DNA of 64,000 nucleotides from Lutimaribacter saemankumensis (GCF_900100005.1 NZ_FNEB01000006.1:124001-188000), one strand, 5' to 3'; positions 50,572 through 60,241 are shown, counted from the stretch's first letter. Translations and numbers: made by a program. Notes: generated by a model from the sequence alone, not told the origin.

Positions 50572-52050
50572 ATGACGCGCGGTACCCGGTCGGGTTTGGC
50601 TGGCCCTGTGATCGTCGGCGCGATTGCGCTGGCCATCGCCTGCCTGTCGCTTTGGACGCTCGAAAAGGCCCGCTCCGGCATCGTCATCACGCGCGTCGAT
50701 GTCGGGGATACGCCCGTAACCCGCTATGCCCGGAGCGATGCCGATGGGCCGCCGGTCGTCGTGGCGCATGGTTTTGCCGGATCACGGCAGATCATGCAGG
50801 CTTATTCGCTGGCCCTGGCGCGGGCGGGCTATGTGGCCTACGCGTTCGATTTCCAGGGCCATGGCCGCAACCCTGTGCCGATGTCGGGGGACGTGACCTC
50901 GGTCGACGGCACCACGCGCCGGCTGGTGGATCAAACGCTGTCCGTGATCGACGGGATCGGGGCCGAGGTGCCGGTTGCGCTGCTGGGCCATTCCATGGCG
51001 ACGGACATTCTGGTGCGCGTGGCCTTGCAGACCCCCGGGGATGAGCCGCTGGTGCTGATCTCGGCCTTTTCGCAGGCGGTCACCGGGTCAGAACCCGACA
51101 AGACCCTGCTGATCGCCGGCGCATGGGAGCCGGGTTTGCGCGACTTCGCGCTGAAAGCCGCGCGGATGGTCGATCCGGGCGCCGCGCCCGGTCAGACGGT
51201 CGAAGCTGCGGGGATCACCCGCCGCGCGGTCACCGCGCCCAATGTCGAACATGTTGCGATCCTGCACAGCCGCGTTGCGCTGGCCGAAACCGTTGACTGG
51301 CTGAACCGGTTTTCCGGGCGGTCCGACACAGCCGCCATTCCGCGGACGGGTTGGGCGCTGCTTGCGCTGCTCGGTGCGCTGGTTGCGCTGGCGCTCCCGC
51401 TGGGGCGCCTGCTGACGCCGCGCGATACTGCCGCGCCGCCCTTGCCCGCGCGCCGTTTCGCACTGGCCGTGATCCTGCCCGCCGTCCTGGCGCCGCTTGT
51501 GGCGGTGCCGCTCAATCCCGGCTGGCTGCCGGTGCTGGTGGCCGACTACCTTGCGCTGCACCTTTTCATTTACGGGCTTGTGCAACTGGTCGTCCTGCGT
51601 TGGGCCGGGCTGCGGCCGGGGCCTCTTGTCCCGCTGGCCGCAGTTCTGTTGCTGGTCTGGGGGCTTGGCGTGTTCGGTTTCGCGCTGGACCGATACGGTG
51701 CCAATTTCTGGCCGGGTCCGGGCCGGGTCTGGGTTCTGGCGGCGCTGATCGCCGGGGCGATCCCGTTCGGGCTGTCCGACGCCACGCTTGCCCATCACGC
51801 GCCGCTTTGGCAAAGAGTGCTGGCGCGGTTGGGTTTTTTCGCTTCGCTCGCGCTGGCTGTCGCGCTGGATTTCGAGGAGTTGTTCTTTGTCGTGATGATC
51901 GTGCCGGTAATCCTGCTGTTCTTCTTCGTCTTCGGGACGATGGGCCGTTTCGTCGCCGCGCGCGTTGGTGCAGCGGCGCCGGGGCTGGCCCTTGGAGTGA
52001 TCCTGGGCTGGGCGCTTGGCGTCAGCTTTCCGCTGTTCGCGGCGGGGTGA
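50572..52050 (+). CDS. Alpha/beta hydrolase with a multi-helix membrane C-terminus
   Basis: 492 residues. An N-terminal anchor helix comes first ([20 protein letters not shown]). The alpha/beta hydrolase has [24 protein letters not shown], the nucleophile in LLGHSMATD at about 143, and a late histidine in HVAILHS. From about 260 onward there are seven or so hydrophobic helices ([20 protein letters not shown] to [14 protein letters not shown]). AGGAGG before the ATG at 50572 sets the start. The combination of a lipase-like domain and a large membrane bundle in one chain is uncommon. It precedes acpS by 4 bases. Confidence 0.82.
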   Translation: MTRGTRSGLAGPVIVGAIALAIACLSLWTLEKARSGIVITRVDVGDTPVTRYARSDADGPPVVVAHGFAGSRQIMQAYSLALARAGYVAYAFDFQGHGRNPVPMSGDVTSVDGTTRRLVDQTLSVIDGIGAEVPVALLGHSMATDILVRVALQTPGDEPLVLISAFSQAVTGSEPDKTLLIAGAWEPGLRDFALKAARMVDPGAAPGQTVEAAGITRRAVTAPNVEHVAILHSRVALAETVDWLNRFSGRSDTAAIPRTGWALLALLGALVALALPLGRLLTPRDTAAPPLPARRFALAVILPAVLAPLVAVPLNPGWLPVLVADYLALHLFIYGLVQLVVLRWAGLRPGPLVPLAAVLLLVWGLGVFGFALDRYGANFWPGPGRVWVLAALIAGAIPFGLSDATLAHHAPLWQRVLARLGFFASLALAVALDFEELFFVVMIVPVILLFFFVFGTMGRFVAARVGAAAPGLALGVILGWALGVSFPLFAAG

Positions 52051-52054
52051 CGCG

Positions 52055-52456
52055 ATGATCCTGGGCATCGGCACCGACCTTGCGAATATCGACCGCATCC
52101 AGAACACGCTCGACCGTTTCGGCGACCGGTTCCGCAACCGCGTCTTCACGCCCGTTGAACAGGCCAAGGCCGAACGCCGCCGCGACACCGCCGGCACCTA
52201 CGCCAAACGCTGGGCCGCGAAAGAGGCATGCTCCAAGGCGCTGGGGACCGGTCTGCGCATGGGCATCGCGTGGCGCGACATGGCGGTGTCGAACCTGCAT
52301 ACCGGCCAACCCGTGATGGAGGTGACGGGCTGGGCGCGCGACCGGCTGGACGAAATGACCCCGCCCGGCCACGAGGCGATCATTCACGTAACATTGACCG
52401 ACGATCACCCTTGGGCACAGGCCTTCGTCGTGATCGAGGCACGGCCCTTGGCTTGA
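52055..52456 (+). CDS. acpS: Holo-[acyl-carrier-protein] synthase
   Basis: 133 residues. It starts [20 protein letters not shown] with the magnesium-binding aspartate in [29 protein letters not shown] has the catalytic WAxKEA box. It transfers 4'-phosphopantetheine from CoA to apo-ACP for fatty-acid synthesis. Length and motifs are standard. It lies 4 bases after the hydrolase gene and 55 before lepB. Confidence 0.96.
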   Translation: MILGIGTDLANIDRIQNTLDRFGDRFRNRVFTPVEQAKAERRRDTAGTYAKRWAAKEACSKALGTGLRMGIAWRDMAVSNLHTGQPVMEVTGWARDRLDEMTPPGHEAIIHVTLTDDHPWAQAFVVIEARPLA

Positions 52457-52511
52457 CTCCCACCGCGCCCGCCCGCATGTAGCGACCAACCCGAACCGCA
52501 AGGAGCACGCA

Positions 52512-53348
52512 ATGGCAGCCGAGGCCAAAAAGGGCAACGCCTTCGTCGAAACCGTCAAGACGGTGGTCTATGCGCTGCTTATCGCCGGCGTCTTCCGCAC
52601 GATCTTTTTCCAGCCGTTCTGGATTCCGTCCGGGTCGATGAAGGACACGCTGCTGATCGGGGATTTCCTGTTCGTCAACAAGATGACCTATGGTTATTCC
52701 TACGCCTCCTGCCCGACGATCCGCATCCCCGCGATCGGGCTGCATATCGACGCCAAGGACATCTGCGGGTTCCTCGACGGCGACAACACCCGCATCCTGG
52801 GCGGCGATCCAAAACGCGGCGACGTGGTGGTGTTCCGCCATCCGGTGAACGGCAACGATTACATCAAGCGCCTGATCGGCCTTCCGGGCGATACCGTGCA
52901 GATGCGCGAGGGCCGGCTTTTCATCAACGGCACCCCCGTGGAGGTGCGCGATGATGGCACGTTCGAGGAGGTTGCCGCACCGCAGGGTCCGCAGGGCCTG
53001 CGCCCGCGCTGCGAAAACGGCCCGGTCGGCATGGGGGCCGTCTGCACCAAGTCGCGCCAGATCGAAACTCTGCCCGGCGGGACCGAGCATGGCATTCTCA
53101 ACATCACGCGGCAGGGCTCGGACGACACGCCGGTCTATACCGTTCCAAGCGGGCATTACTTCTTCATGGGGGACAACCGCGACAACTCCACCGACAGCCG
53201 TGTGCCGCCGCAGGCGGGTGGCGTGGGTTTCGTGCCTTACGAAAACCTGATCGGGCGCGCAGACCGGATTATGTTCTCGTCGGCGGGCCGGTCGATGCTG
53301 GCCTTCTGGACATGGCGCGGCGACAGGTTCTTCAAGGGGATCGAGTGA
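52512..53348 (+). CDS. lepB: Signal peptidase I
   Basis: 278 residues with an N-terminal membrane anchor ([20 protein letters not shown]). The catalytic serine is in [16 protein letters not shown], the lysine in [14 protein letters not shown], and box E is [17 protein letters not shown]. There is a cysteine pair in the insert ([18 protein letters not shown]). It cleaves signal peptides of Sec- and Tat-exported proteins at the outer face of the inner membrane. Its stop overlaps the rnc start as GTGA, the conserved lepB-rnc pairing. Confidence 0.97.
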   Translation: MAAEAKKGNAFVETVKTVVYALLIAGVFRTIFFQPFWIPSGSMKDTLLIGDFLFVNKMTYGYSYASCPTIRIPAIGLHIDAKDICGFLDGDNTRILGGDPKRGDVVVFRHPVNGNDYIKRLIGLPGDTVQMREGRLFINGTPVEVRDDGTFEEVAAPQGPQGLRPRCENGPVGMGAVCTKSRQIETLPGGTEHGILNITRQGSDDTPVYTVPSGHYFFMGDNRDNSTDSRVPPQAGGVGFVPYENLIGRADRIMFSSAGRSMLAFWTWRGDRFFKGIE

Positions 53349-54031
53349 AGCTTGCGGCCGAATTGAAGGCGCTCGAGGCGCGCATCGGCCACGGGTTTGC
53401 CCGGCCCGAGCTTTTGGCGCGGGCGGTTACCCATTCCTCGATGTCCTCGCCCACGCGCAAGGACAACCAGCGGCTTGAATTCCTGGGCGACCGGGTTCTG
53501 GGCCTCGTCATGGCCGAGGCCCTGCTGGCGAATGACAAATCCGCGACAGAAGGGCAGCTTGCCCCGCGCTTCAACGCGCTGGTCCGCAAAGAGGCCTGTG
53601 CCGATGTCGCCCGCGAGATCGGTCTGGGCGAGGCGCTGAAACTGGGCCGGTCCGAAATGCTGTCGGGTGGGCGGCGCAAGCAGGCGCTGCTGGGCGACGC
53701 GATGGAGGCGGTGATCGCTGCCGTCTATCTCGATGCCGGGTTCGAAGTGGCGCGTGACATGATCCTGCGGCTTTGGGGCGACCGGATCGGGCGGGTCGAG
53801 GCAGATGCCCGCGATCCCAAGACATCCCTGCAGGAATGGGCGCAGGCCCGTGGCATGCCGCCGCCCGTCTATTCCGAGGTCAAACGCGCCGGCCCCGACC
53901 ACGCGCCGGAATTCACCATCGCGGTCGAATTGCAGAACGGCGACCGCGCCGAAGCTGTCGCAGGCAGCAAACGGCAGGCCGAACAGGCCGCAGCCAAGGC
54001 TCTGCTGGAGCGGTTGCCGGCCTCGGGTTGA
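53345..54031 (+). CDS. rnc: Ribonuclease III
   Basis: 228 residues from a GTG start that overlaps the lepB stop. The nuclease signature is [20 protein letters not shown], with the catalytic acidic residues, and [20 protein letters not shown] contains the second catalytic Asp and Glu. The C-terminal double-stranded-RNA-binding domain ends [18 protein letters not shown]. It processes rRNA precursors and degrades duplex RNA. It is coupled to era, 90 bases on. Confidence 0.97.
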   Translation: MKLAAELKALEARIGHGFARPELLARAVTHSSMSSPTRKDNQRLEFLGDRVLGLVMAEALLANDKSATEGQLAPRFNALVRKEACADVAREIGLGEALKLGRSEMLSGGRRKQALLGDAMEAVIAAVYLDAGFEVARDMILRLWGDRIGRVEADARDPKTSLQEWAQARGMPPPVYSEVKRAGPDHAPEFTIAVELQNGDRAEAVAGSKRQAEQAAAKALLERLPASG

Positions 54032-54121
54032 CCGCGCGCATCCGCGCGCCCGATCAAGCGGACTCGCCTTGGCGGCCGCAATCGGCTATGCCGCCCGCAT
54101 TATCACGAAGGATAGACCAGA

Positions 54122-55030
54122 ATGACCACGCGCTGCGGCTTTGTCGCCCTGATCGGTGAACCGAATGCCGGCAAATCGACCCTCACCAACCGGATGGTGG
54201 GGGCCAAGGTTTCGATCGTCACGCACAAGGTGCAGACCACCCGTGCGCGCATTCGCGGTGTCGCGCTGCAAGGCGACACGCAGATCGTGTTTGTCGATAC
54301 GCCCGGTTTGTTCAAACCGCGCCGGCGCCTTGATCGCGCGATGGTCGCGGCGGCCTGGGGCGGGGCGGCGGATGCCGATGTCGTCGTGCTGCTGATCGAG
54401 GCGCATCGCGGCGTGACCGAAGGGGTCGAGGCGATCCTGGCCGAACTGCCCGAGGTGGCCAAGGGCCGCAAGGTCGCCCTGGCGATCAACAAGATCGACC
54501 GCGTCGAGGCGCCGGTTCTGCTGGCGCTGACAAAGGACATGAACGACCGCTACGATTTCGCCGAAACCTTCATGATCTCGGCGGAAAAGGGTCATGGCGT
54601 CGAAGACCTCAAGACGTGGCTGGCGGGCGAATTGCCCGAGGGTCCGTGGCTTTACCCCGAGGACCAGATCGCCGACCTGCCGCTGCGCATGATCGCGGCG
54701 GAAATGACGCGCGAAAAGCTGACGCTGCGGCTGCACCAGGAGTTGCCCTATCAGTTGACCGTCGAAACCGAGAACTGGGAGGAACGCAAGGACGGCTCGG
54801 CCCGGATCGACCAGGTGATCTATGTCGCGCGGGACGGGCACAAGGGCATCATCCTCGGCAAGAAGGGCGAGACGATCAAGGCGATTTCCAAAGCCGCCCG
54901 CGAGGAGCTGGAAGAGTTCCTGGGCCGCCGGGTGCACCTGTTCCTGCAGATCAAGGTGCGCGAGAACTGGCTGGACGAAGCCGAGCGCTATTCGGAAATG
55001 GGGCTTGATTTCCGCGACGGGAATGCCTGA
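54122..55030 (+). CDS. era: GTPase Era
   Basis: 302 residues. G1 is GEPNAGKSTLTNRMVGAKVS, G3 is FVDTPGLFKP and G4 is ALAINKIDRV. The C-terminal KH domain has KGIILGKKGETIKAISKAAR, which binds 16S rRNA near the anti-Shine-Dalgarno. Era matures the small ribosomal subunit. Order rnc-era-recO is conserved in many proteobacteria. A partial 3'-end repeat follows the stop. Confidence 0.97.
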   Translation: MTTRCGFVALIGEPNAGKSTLTNRMVGAKVSIVTHKVQTTRARIRGVALQGDTQIVFVDTPGLFKPRRRLDRAMVAAAWGGAADADVVVLLIEAHRGVTEGVEAILAELPEVAKGRKVALAINKIDRVEAPVLLALTKDMNDRYDFAETFMISAEKGHGVEDLKTWLAGELPEGPWLYPEDQIADLPLRMIAAEMTREKLTLRLHQELPYQLTVETENWEERKDGSARIDQVIYVARDGHKGIILGKKGETIKAISKAAREELEEFLGRRVHLFLQIKVRENWLDEAERYSEMGLDFRDGNA

Positions 55031-55070
55031 TGGCCTACCGGGTTTCATGAGTATTTTCAGCAAGATGAAG
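55031..55070 (+). repeat. 3'-end repeat, copy 4 (truncated)
   Basis: CTACCGGGTTTCATGAGTATTTTCA and GCAAGATGAAG, lacking the G/C hairpin. It directly follows the era stop. Its GATGAAGG end also provides the ribosome-binding site of the next gene, so this copy has been reused as a leader. Confidence 0.55.
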
Positions 55071-55078
55071 GTGCAGGC

Positions 55079-55411
55079 ATGAGCGCCCGGCTGACCGCGC
55101 GGTTCTGGGTCGACGCCTATCTGGCGCGGTTGCGGCTGATGGATATCCCCGCCTTCGTCGTGGCCCATGGTGACGACACCGGGGGCGCGGTGATGATCAA
55201 GCTGAATACGCTCGATGGACAGGCGCGGCTGTTTCACCGCACCTTCGACCTGGCAAGCGGCGACCGGGTCTGGGACGTGCTGGCCGAGGGCGAAGAGGAC
55301 GGTGTCGATGCGGCGCTTGCGCGGCAGCGCGCCACCGATCCCGACCTGTGGGTGATCGAGGTCGAAGACCGCAACGGGCGGCATCTGCTGGATCAGGCGG
55401 GGCTAGGATAA
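55079..55411 (+). CDS. DUF1491 family protein
   Basis: 110 residues. The family motifs are RFWVDAYLARLRLMDIPAFV at the start, GDDTGGAVMIKLNTLDGQA, and DPDLWVIEVEDRNGRHLLD at the end. DUF1491 is restricted to alphaproteobacteria and has no known function. The start has a GAAGG derived from the 3'-end repeat. It lies between era and recO, a usual place in Rhodobacterales. A single 12-base array-type site at 55093-55104 falls inside the coding sequence and looks accidental. Confidence 0.88.
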   Translation: MSARLTARFWVDAYLARLRLMDIPAFVVAHGDDTGGAVMIKLNTLDGQARLFHRTFDLASGDRVWDVLAEGEEDGVDAALARQRATDPDLWVIEVEDRNGRHLLDQAGLG

Positions 55412-55449
55412 CCCCTTGTTTTTCTAGGGATTGCGCGGGATGATCCGGC

Positions 55450-56181
55450 ATGGAATGGCGCGATCAGGGCATATTGCTGCATAGCCGCAGGCATGGCGAA
55501 AGCGCCGCGATCATCGAGGTGTTCACACCCTCGCGCGGGCGCCATGCCGGCGTCGTGCGCGGTGGGGCGGGGCGGCGGATGGCGCCGGTGCTGCAACCCG
55601 GCGCGCAGCTTGACCTGACCTGGCGCGCGCGGCTGGAGGATCACATCGGCGCCTTCACGGTCGAGCCGTTGCGCAGCCGGATGGCGGCGGTGATGGGCGA
55701 CAGGTTGGCGCTGGCGGGGTTGAACGCGGTCGTGGCGCTGCTGCAGTTCGCGCTGCCCGAACGCGAGGCCCATGAAAGCCTGTACCGGCACAGTCAGAAC
55801 TTACTGGATTTGCTGGGAGATTCCGATCTCTGGCCGTTGGCATATCTGCGGTGGGAACAGGTTTTGCTTGAGGATCTGGGCTATGGGCTGGACTTGTCGC
55901 GCTGCGCTGTAACGGGGGTCGAAGAGGGGTTGGCCTATGTCTCGCCGCGCACGGGACGGGCGGTTTCAAGGGCTGGGGCGGGTGACTGGGCCGACCGTTT
56001 GCTGCCCTTGCCCGCCTGCCTTCTGGGACAGGGTGAGGGCACGGATTCCGAGATCGTCGAGGCGTTGCGGGTGACGGGTCATTTCCTGACGCATCACCTT
56101 GCGCACGAGTTGGGCAACAAGCCGTTGCCGGAGGCGCGGCAGCGGTTCGTGGATGCGCTGGCGCGGCGTTCGCTGCGTTAA
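55450..56181 (+). CDS. recO: DNA repair protein RecO
   Basis: 243 residues. [20 protein letters not shown] is the conserved OB-fold start and [16 protein letters not shown] follows. The helical middle has [20 protein letters not shown]. The zinc-finger cysteines of many RecO proteins are largely absent here (one in SRCAVTG), common in alphaproteobacteria. RecO loads RecA with RecR and anneals single strands. Its TAA stop is also the first bases of array element B. Confidence 0.93.
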   Translation: MEWRDQGILLHSRRHGESAAIIEVFTPSRGRHAGVVRGGAGRRMAPVLQPGAQLDLTWRARLEDHIGAFTVEPLRSRMAAVMGDRLALAGLNAVVALLQFALPEREAHESLYRHSQNLLDLLGDSDLWPLAYLRWEQVLLEDLGYGLDLSRCAVTGVEEGLAYVSPRTGRAVSRAGAGDWADRLLPLPACLLGQGEGTDSEIVEALRVTGHFLTHHLAHELGNKPLPEARQRFVDALARRSLR

Positions 56182-56369
56182 CCGCGCGACCGGGGCGCGA
56201 TACTGCGCGGTTCTTGCCCGAAGGTTACCAAAACCTGCGCGGTTTCCGCCCCGAACCGCGCGTTTCCTGACGAAAGCTTAACCGCAAATGGGCCGGAATG
56301 ACCCCTATGCGGGCCGGATCGCCCGGATTTTCGAAGAACCGCGCGGTCCTGGGCGAAAATCGCGCGGCC
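56180..56369 (+). repeat. Palindrome array element, copy B (six AACCGCGCGGTT-like sites)
   Basis: Sites at 56180-56191, 56201-56212, 56233-56244, 56254-56265, 56337-56348 and 56358-56369. Core spacing is 21, 32, 21, 83 and 21 bases, exactly copy A read in reverse. The opening TTAACCGCGCG-NN-CGGGGCGCGA (positions 56178-56200) matches copy A nearly base for base; further on only the palindromes are kept. The element starts on the recO stop codon and lies in its transcribed direction. No gene lies in 56182-56460. Confidence 0.8.
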
Positions 56370-56460
56370 GTTAGGATTTGAGTGGGGCGATTGCTTATCG
56401 GGTCTTGCGACCCTCCGCGCGGCGGCCGGGCGTCGCGAAGAGGGCCAGCCCGATGAGCGC

Positions 56461-56994
56461 CTAGCGCAGCGCCAGCACCAGATCGACGAGCGTGCCCATC
56501 GGGTCGCCCGTCACCTTTTTCGGCAAGCCGTTGGCGGCGGCCAGGATCAGCTGCGCGATCTCGCGGTTCGACACCCCGATCCGGTCGAGCAGGGCCGCGA
56601 TCACCTGCATGCGTTCTGCATCGACCGAAGCGATCGCCTGGGCCGCGCCCTTGTGCGAGGCGGCCCAGGCGCGCATCGCGGGTTCGGCGCGGGCGAAGGG
56701 GTCGCGCGGGGCGGGGGCCGCGATCTGCTGGGCCATGCCGCGCAAGGCGGCGGTGTGCGTGTCGGCCTCTTCCGCGGCGTCGAACAGGGCGCTGTTGGCC
56801 CCGCCCGTCCAATGCGCGATCAGGTCGGCGTGAAAGGCGGGCACATCCGCGAAATGCCAGTAGAACGATCCCTTGGTCGTATCCAGGGCACGGGCCAGCG
56901 GTTCGGCCTTGAGCGCGTCGGGGCCGTCCTTGGCAAGGGCGGCCAGCCCGGCGTCGAGCCAGTCGGATTTCCTGAGACGTGATGATCTGGCCAT
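56461..56994 (-). CDS. TetR/AcrR-family transcriptional regulator
   Basis: 177 residues starting MARSSRLRKSDWLDAGLAAL. The helix-turn-helix is ALKAEPLARALDTTKGSFYW followed by HFADVPAF, the usual TetR signature. The ligand-binding half is short and has no recognisable ligand motif. The ATG at 56994 is chosen because the conserved TetR start begins there. It is the last gene of the ena-rdhA-tetR minus-strand unit, 52 bases after the dehalogenase-type gene. A likely local regulator; its operator may be in the 61490-61648 divergent region. Confidence 0.87.
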   Translation of the reverse strand: MARSSRLRKSDWLDAGLAALAKDGPDALKAEPLARALDTTKGSFYWHFADVPAFHADLIAHWTGGANSALFDAAEEADTHTAALRGMAQQIAAPAPRDPFARAEPAMRAWAASHKGAAQAIASVDAERMQVIAALLDRIGVSNREIAQLILAAANGLPKKVTGDPMGTLVDLVLALR

Positions 56995-57046
56995 GGCTGC
57001 GCGCCCCGCGATCCCGGTTTCGGGGTCACGCATACTGTGCCGGGCG

Positions 57047-60000
57047 TCAAAGGTCCAATTCAATCACGCCGCCCGGTTCGGCGGCGCGCGATTTGCACAA
57101 AATCATCGCATCCTTGCGCTGCGCTGCGGACAGAACGAAATCGCGATGTTCCACCGCGCCCGACAGCACGCCGCATTTGCAGACGCCGCATAGCCCGTCG
57201 GAGCATTTCACGTCGACATGAATGCCGGCCTCGGCCAGTGCGTCGGTGGCTGATTGGTCGGCGGCCACGTCGATCTGACGCCCGTCGTTCAAACGCAGGA
57301 TGAAGGGGTGGTTTTCGTATTCGGGCTCTTCTGGGACCGAGAAATATTCCAGGTGGCGGGCGTCCTCGGGAAAGCCCGCTTCGGTCGCCGCGTCGATCAC
57401 CGCGTCCATGTAGCGGTCGGGCCCGCAGGTATAGACGTGCCAGCCGGGGCGATAGTCCGCCAGGATCGCGGACAGGTCGGCGCGTGTGCCTTCGTCGCTG
57501 AAATGCAGGTGCACGCGGTCGGCCCATGGGGCGTTTGCCAGCGTGTCGAGATAGCCCGCCGCCGCGCGGCTGGCGCAGGAATAGTGCAGCGCGAAATCCC
57601 GCCCCAGCGCATGCAGGCGGTGGGCGAAGGCGATCATCGGGGTGACGCCGATTCCGCCGCCCATCAGGAACGTCTTTTCCGCGTCCTCGATCAGGCCGAA
57701 ATGGTTGATCGGTTTCGAAATAAACACCCGCCGCCCCGGCGTGAAGATGCGGTGCAGCATGGCCGAGCCGCCGCGGCCCGCATCCTCGCGCAGGACGCCG
57801 ATTTCATAGCGGCCGCGGTCGGACGGATCGCCCGACATCGAATATTGCCGCAGGTATTCGGGCGTCACCAGCACGTCGAGATGCGCGCCCGCCGTCCATT
57901 CCGGCAGAGGCGCGCCGTCGGGGGCGGTGAAGGTGTAGCGGGTGATGTCGGGCGTCATCCGGTCGGCTTCGGCGACCGTCACCTTCACCACGGGCGCGTC
58001 GCCCGGCACGGTGTAGCGGTGGATGTGGCCGGTTTCGCCGCGCGCGGATTTCGCGCGGTAGGCGTCGGCGCCGATCATCGCCTGGTAAGCCTTGATCCCG
58101 GCCTCGCGGTCCATGGGGAAAGGGTAGGGCCACGGCCAGGGCGCAAGCGGGGCGGGGTAGACGGCCAGCGTCTGATCCTCGTACCGCAGGTCGAGACCCC
58201 TTTGCAGGTCGCGCCGGTTCACCGGGGCTGCCGGCGCGCCGTAGCTGCCATCGGGCTGCAATTCGATGTCCCACCACCATTTCTTGGTATCGTTGAGCCC
58301 GCCATTGCCCACCGCATCGTCGAGTTTCGCCAGCAGCGGCGCGGTGCCGGGCAGGTTCATCGCGGCCCAGCGGAACGGGGCCTCGGCGAACAGCCCTTCG
58401 AGGTTCCAGGGGCAGGTTTTCATGCAGCGGCCGCACATCGACCCGCCTTCGGTGGTGATACGGTAGGTGGCGCAGCGCTGGCTGTCGGATTTCCAGATCT
58501 CGTAGCCGTTGAACATCAGTTTCGGCCCGGCGGTGATCGCGCCCGAGGGGCATTCGCGGGCGCATTTGTTGCATGCCTCGCAGAACCGTTGCAGGCCGAA
58601 ATCTATCGGCTTGTCATGGGTTATCGGCATGTCGGTGGTGACGGCGCCGGACTTCAGGCGCGGTCCGAGGAAGGGGTTCAGGATCACCTCGCCGATGCGG
58701 CTGACCTCACCCAGGCCGGACAGGAGCAGAAGCGGAGGTTGCAGCACCTCGCCGTCCATCACGCTGTGGGACTTGGCCGAAAAACCCAGGTTGCGGATCT
58801 GCTGGGCGATGACGGTGCCGAGGATCGAAAAGCGCAGGTAGGCGCGCATGGATTGCGCGACCGATATCCAGTCGTCGCCGCTGGCGCCTTCCATGGTTTC
58901 ATAGCCCTGGTCGACGATCATGCTGATGGCCTGGTCGTGGGGCGGGTCGATCGGGTCGCCAAGCGCGTCGTGGGAATACCAGGCCCAGTCGGGGCAGCGC
59001 GACAGGCCCACCGCATCGAGCCCGAGGAAATAGCTGGCCGCCTTGAGGTTGGCGGCATTGCGCGCCGGATCGGATTGGGCGGGCGTGGGGCCGGGCGCGC
59101 CGTCCTGCAGCAGGACGAAGGCCCCCAGCGCGCGGCGCTGTGCCAGCGAGGGCGCCTGCCTGCGGACATAGAGCCCGCCGCCCGCACCCTTTTGCATCTT
59201 GTCGCCCATGTCGCCGAATTGCGCGCGGGCGAACATGTCGGTGCGCTTGGGCACGCGGGCGACGTTGGGTTCGTCGATATAGGTGGTGGGGCTGTCCACG
59301 CGTTTGAGCGTTTCGAACGGGTGGGGGCCGGCGGCGAAATCCCGTTTGGCATAGGGGTCGGCGGTGCGGCCGGTTTTCGCGGTGTGGCCGGTGCCGAATT
59401 GCCAGCCGGGGCCTTGCATCCAGTACCAGGGTTGTCCGCGCATCGGCGCAAGCGGCCGGTCGGCGGCAAGGTCCATGTCGGTGGTGACGACGGCAAGGCC
59501 ATAGCGGTGGCCGAGCCAGGGCGCGGCCAGATCGGCATCGGCCAGCCCGGCGGCCACGGCCAGCCGGTTCAGGCAGACATCGCTGGCCGCGCCGGAATGC
59601 GCGCGGGCGTCCCAGCCGAGGACGCGGATATAGTTTGCCAGCACCGTCGCGGTTTCGGCGGCGCGCAGGCAGGCACGCTGGGCCTGGGCGTCCATGATCC
59701 AGTCGCTGCCCGGCTCGTCCGCGCGGGGATCGCGCGGCCAGGCATAGAGAAGCACCAGCGCATGGGTATGGTGCGTGATGGGCGCGGGTGGGGTTTCGAC
59801 GCTTTCGCGCAGTTCCGCCATGATCTGGTCGATGCCCGCGGCCAGCGTCTTGGTCTGTTCGGTACGCAGGCGGTCGATCAGGCGGGGGATGCCGCTGTTT
59901 TCGACGGGCCGGTCAAGCCAGGCGGCACCGGGGATGCGCGCCACGCCTGCCATGTCTGCATCGCAGAAATAGGCGAAGGATTTGAGGTGATTGGTGCGCT

Positions 60001-60241
60001 CGGCGGGATCGGCGGGGATGTCCGAGCGCGCGGGGTTGGCGGTGCCGTTGCGCAGCACGTCCAGCATGGCCTGCGGCTCGCGCATGGCGTTCACGAGGCT
60101 GGCGGGGTCATCTGGACGGTCGAACCCCACGGGCGCGGCGTGTGGCACAAGCGCAAGGTCGGGCAGCGACCCGCGGCGCAGCCGTTCGAGCGGGTAAGGC
60201 CCGAGATGCATGGGCCGGTTCTGCGTGGAGAAAATGCGCAT
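57047..60241 (-). CDS. Self-sufficient reductive-dehalogenase-type fusion protein
   Basis: 1064 residues in one chain with no Tat signal. Residues about 10-300 are a degenerate and 390-550 an intact-looking corrinoid-fold module of the RdhA/QueG type (parallel motifs ANYIRVLGWDARAH and AQQIRNLGFSAKSH, then VVTTDMDLAADRPL and AVTTDMPITHDKPI). Two [4Fe-4S] sites follow: C554, C557, C560, C564 and C590, C603, C606, C610. Residues about 750-960 form an FMN/NAD reductase (LRQYSMS, MGGGIGVTPMIAFAHRL). The end is a plant-type [2Fe-2S] domain (C1013, C1018, C1021, C1049). This is the layout of the aerobic bromophenol-type enzyme BhbA. GGAGG precedes the ATG. Substrate unknown; dehalogenation is inference. 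Confidence 0.85.
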   Translation of the reverse strand: MRIFSTQNRPMHLGPYPLERLRRGSLPDLALVPHAAPVGFDRPDDPASLVNAMREPQAMLDVLRNGTANPARSDIPADPAERTNHLKSFAYFCDADMAGVARIPGAAWLDRPVENSGIPRLIDRLRTEQTKTLAAGIDQIMAELRESVETPPAPITHHTHALVLLYAWPRDPRADEPGSDWIMDAQAQRACLRAAETATVLANYIRVLGWDARAHSGAASDVCLNRLAVAAGLADADLAAPWLGHRYGLAVVTTDMDLAADRPLAPMRGQPWYWMQGPGWQFGTGHTAKTGRTADPYAKRDFAAGPHPFETLKRVDSPTTYIDEPNVARVPKRTDMFARAQFGDMGDKMQKGAGGGLYVRRQAPSLAQRRALGAFVLLQDGAPGPTPAQSDPARNAANLKAASYFLGLDAVGLSRCPDWAWYSHDALGDPIDPPHDQAISMIVDQGYETMEGASGDDWISVAQSMRAYLRFSILGTVIAQQIRNLGFSAKSHSVMDGEVLQPPLLLLSGLGEVSRIGEVILNPFLGPRLKSGAVTTDMPITHDKPIDFGLQRFCEACNKCARECPSGAITAGPKLMFNGYEIWKSDSQRCATYRITTEGGSMCGRCMKTCPWNLEGLFAEAPFRWAAMNLPGTAPLLAKLDDAVGNGGLNDTKKWWWDIELQPDGSYGAPAAPVNRRDLQRGLDLRYEDQTLAVYPAPLAPWPWPYPFPMDREAGIKAYQAMIGADAYRAKSARGETGHIHRYTVPGDAPVVKVTVAEADRMTPDITRYTFTAPDGAPLPEWTAGAHLDVLVTPEYLRQYSMSGDPSDRGRYEIGVLREDAGRGGSAMLHRIFTPGRRVFISKPINHFGLIEDAEKTFLMGGGIGVTPMIAFAHRLHALGRDFALHYSCASRAAAGYLDTLANAPWADRVHLHFSDEGTRADLSAILADYRPGWHVYTCGPDRYMDAVIDAATEAGFPEDARHLEYFSVPEEPEYENHPFILRLNDGRQIDVAADQSATDALAEAGIHVDVKCSDGLCGVCKCGVLSGAVEHRDFVLSAAQRKDAMILCKSRAAEPGGVIELDL

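Noticed and set aside
54063-54125. Short frame ending in ATGA overlap with era
   Set aside because: It has only a TTG start without a ribosome-binding site and no recognisable protein; the overlap is probably chance.
56278-56290. Seventh, half-site of the array (TTAACCGCAAATG)
   Set aside because: Only one arm is present and its distance from the nearest site (26 bases) breaks the spacing rule.
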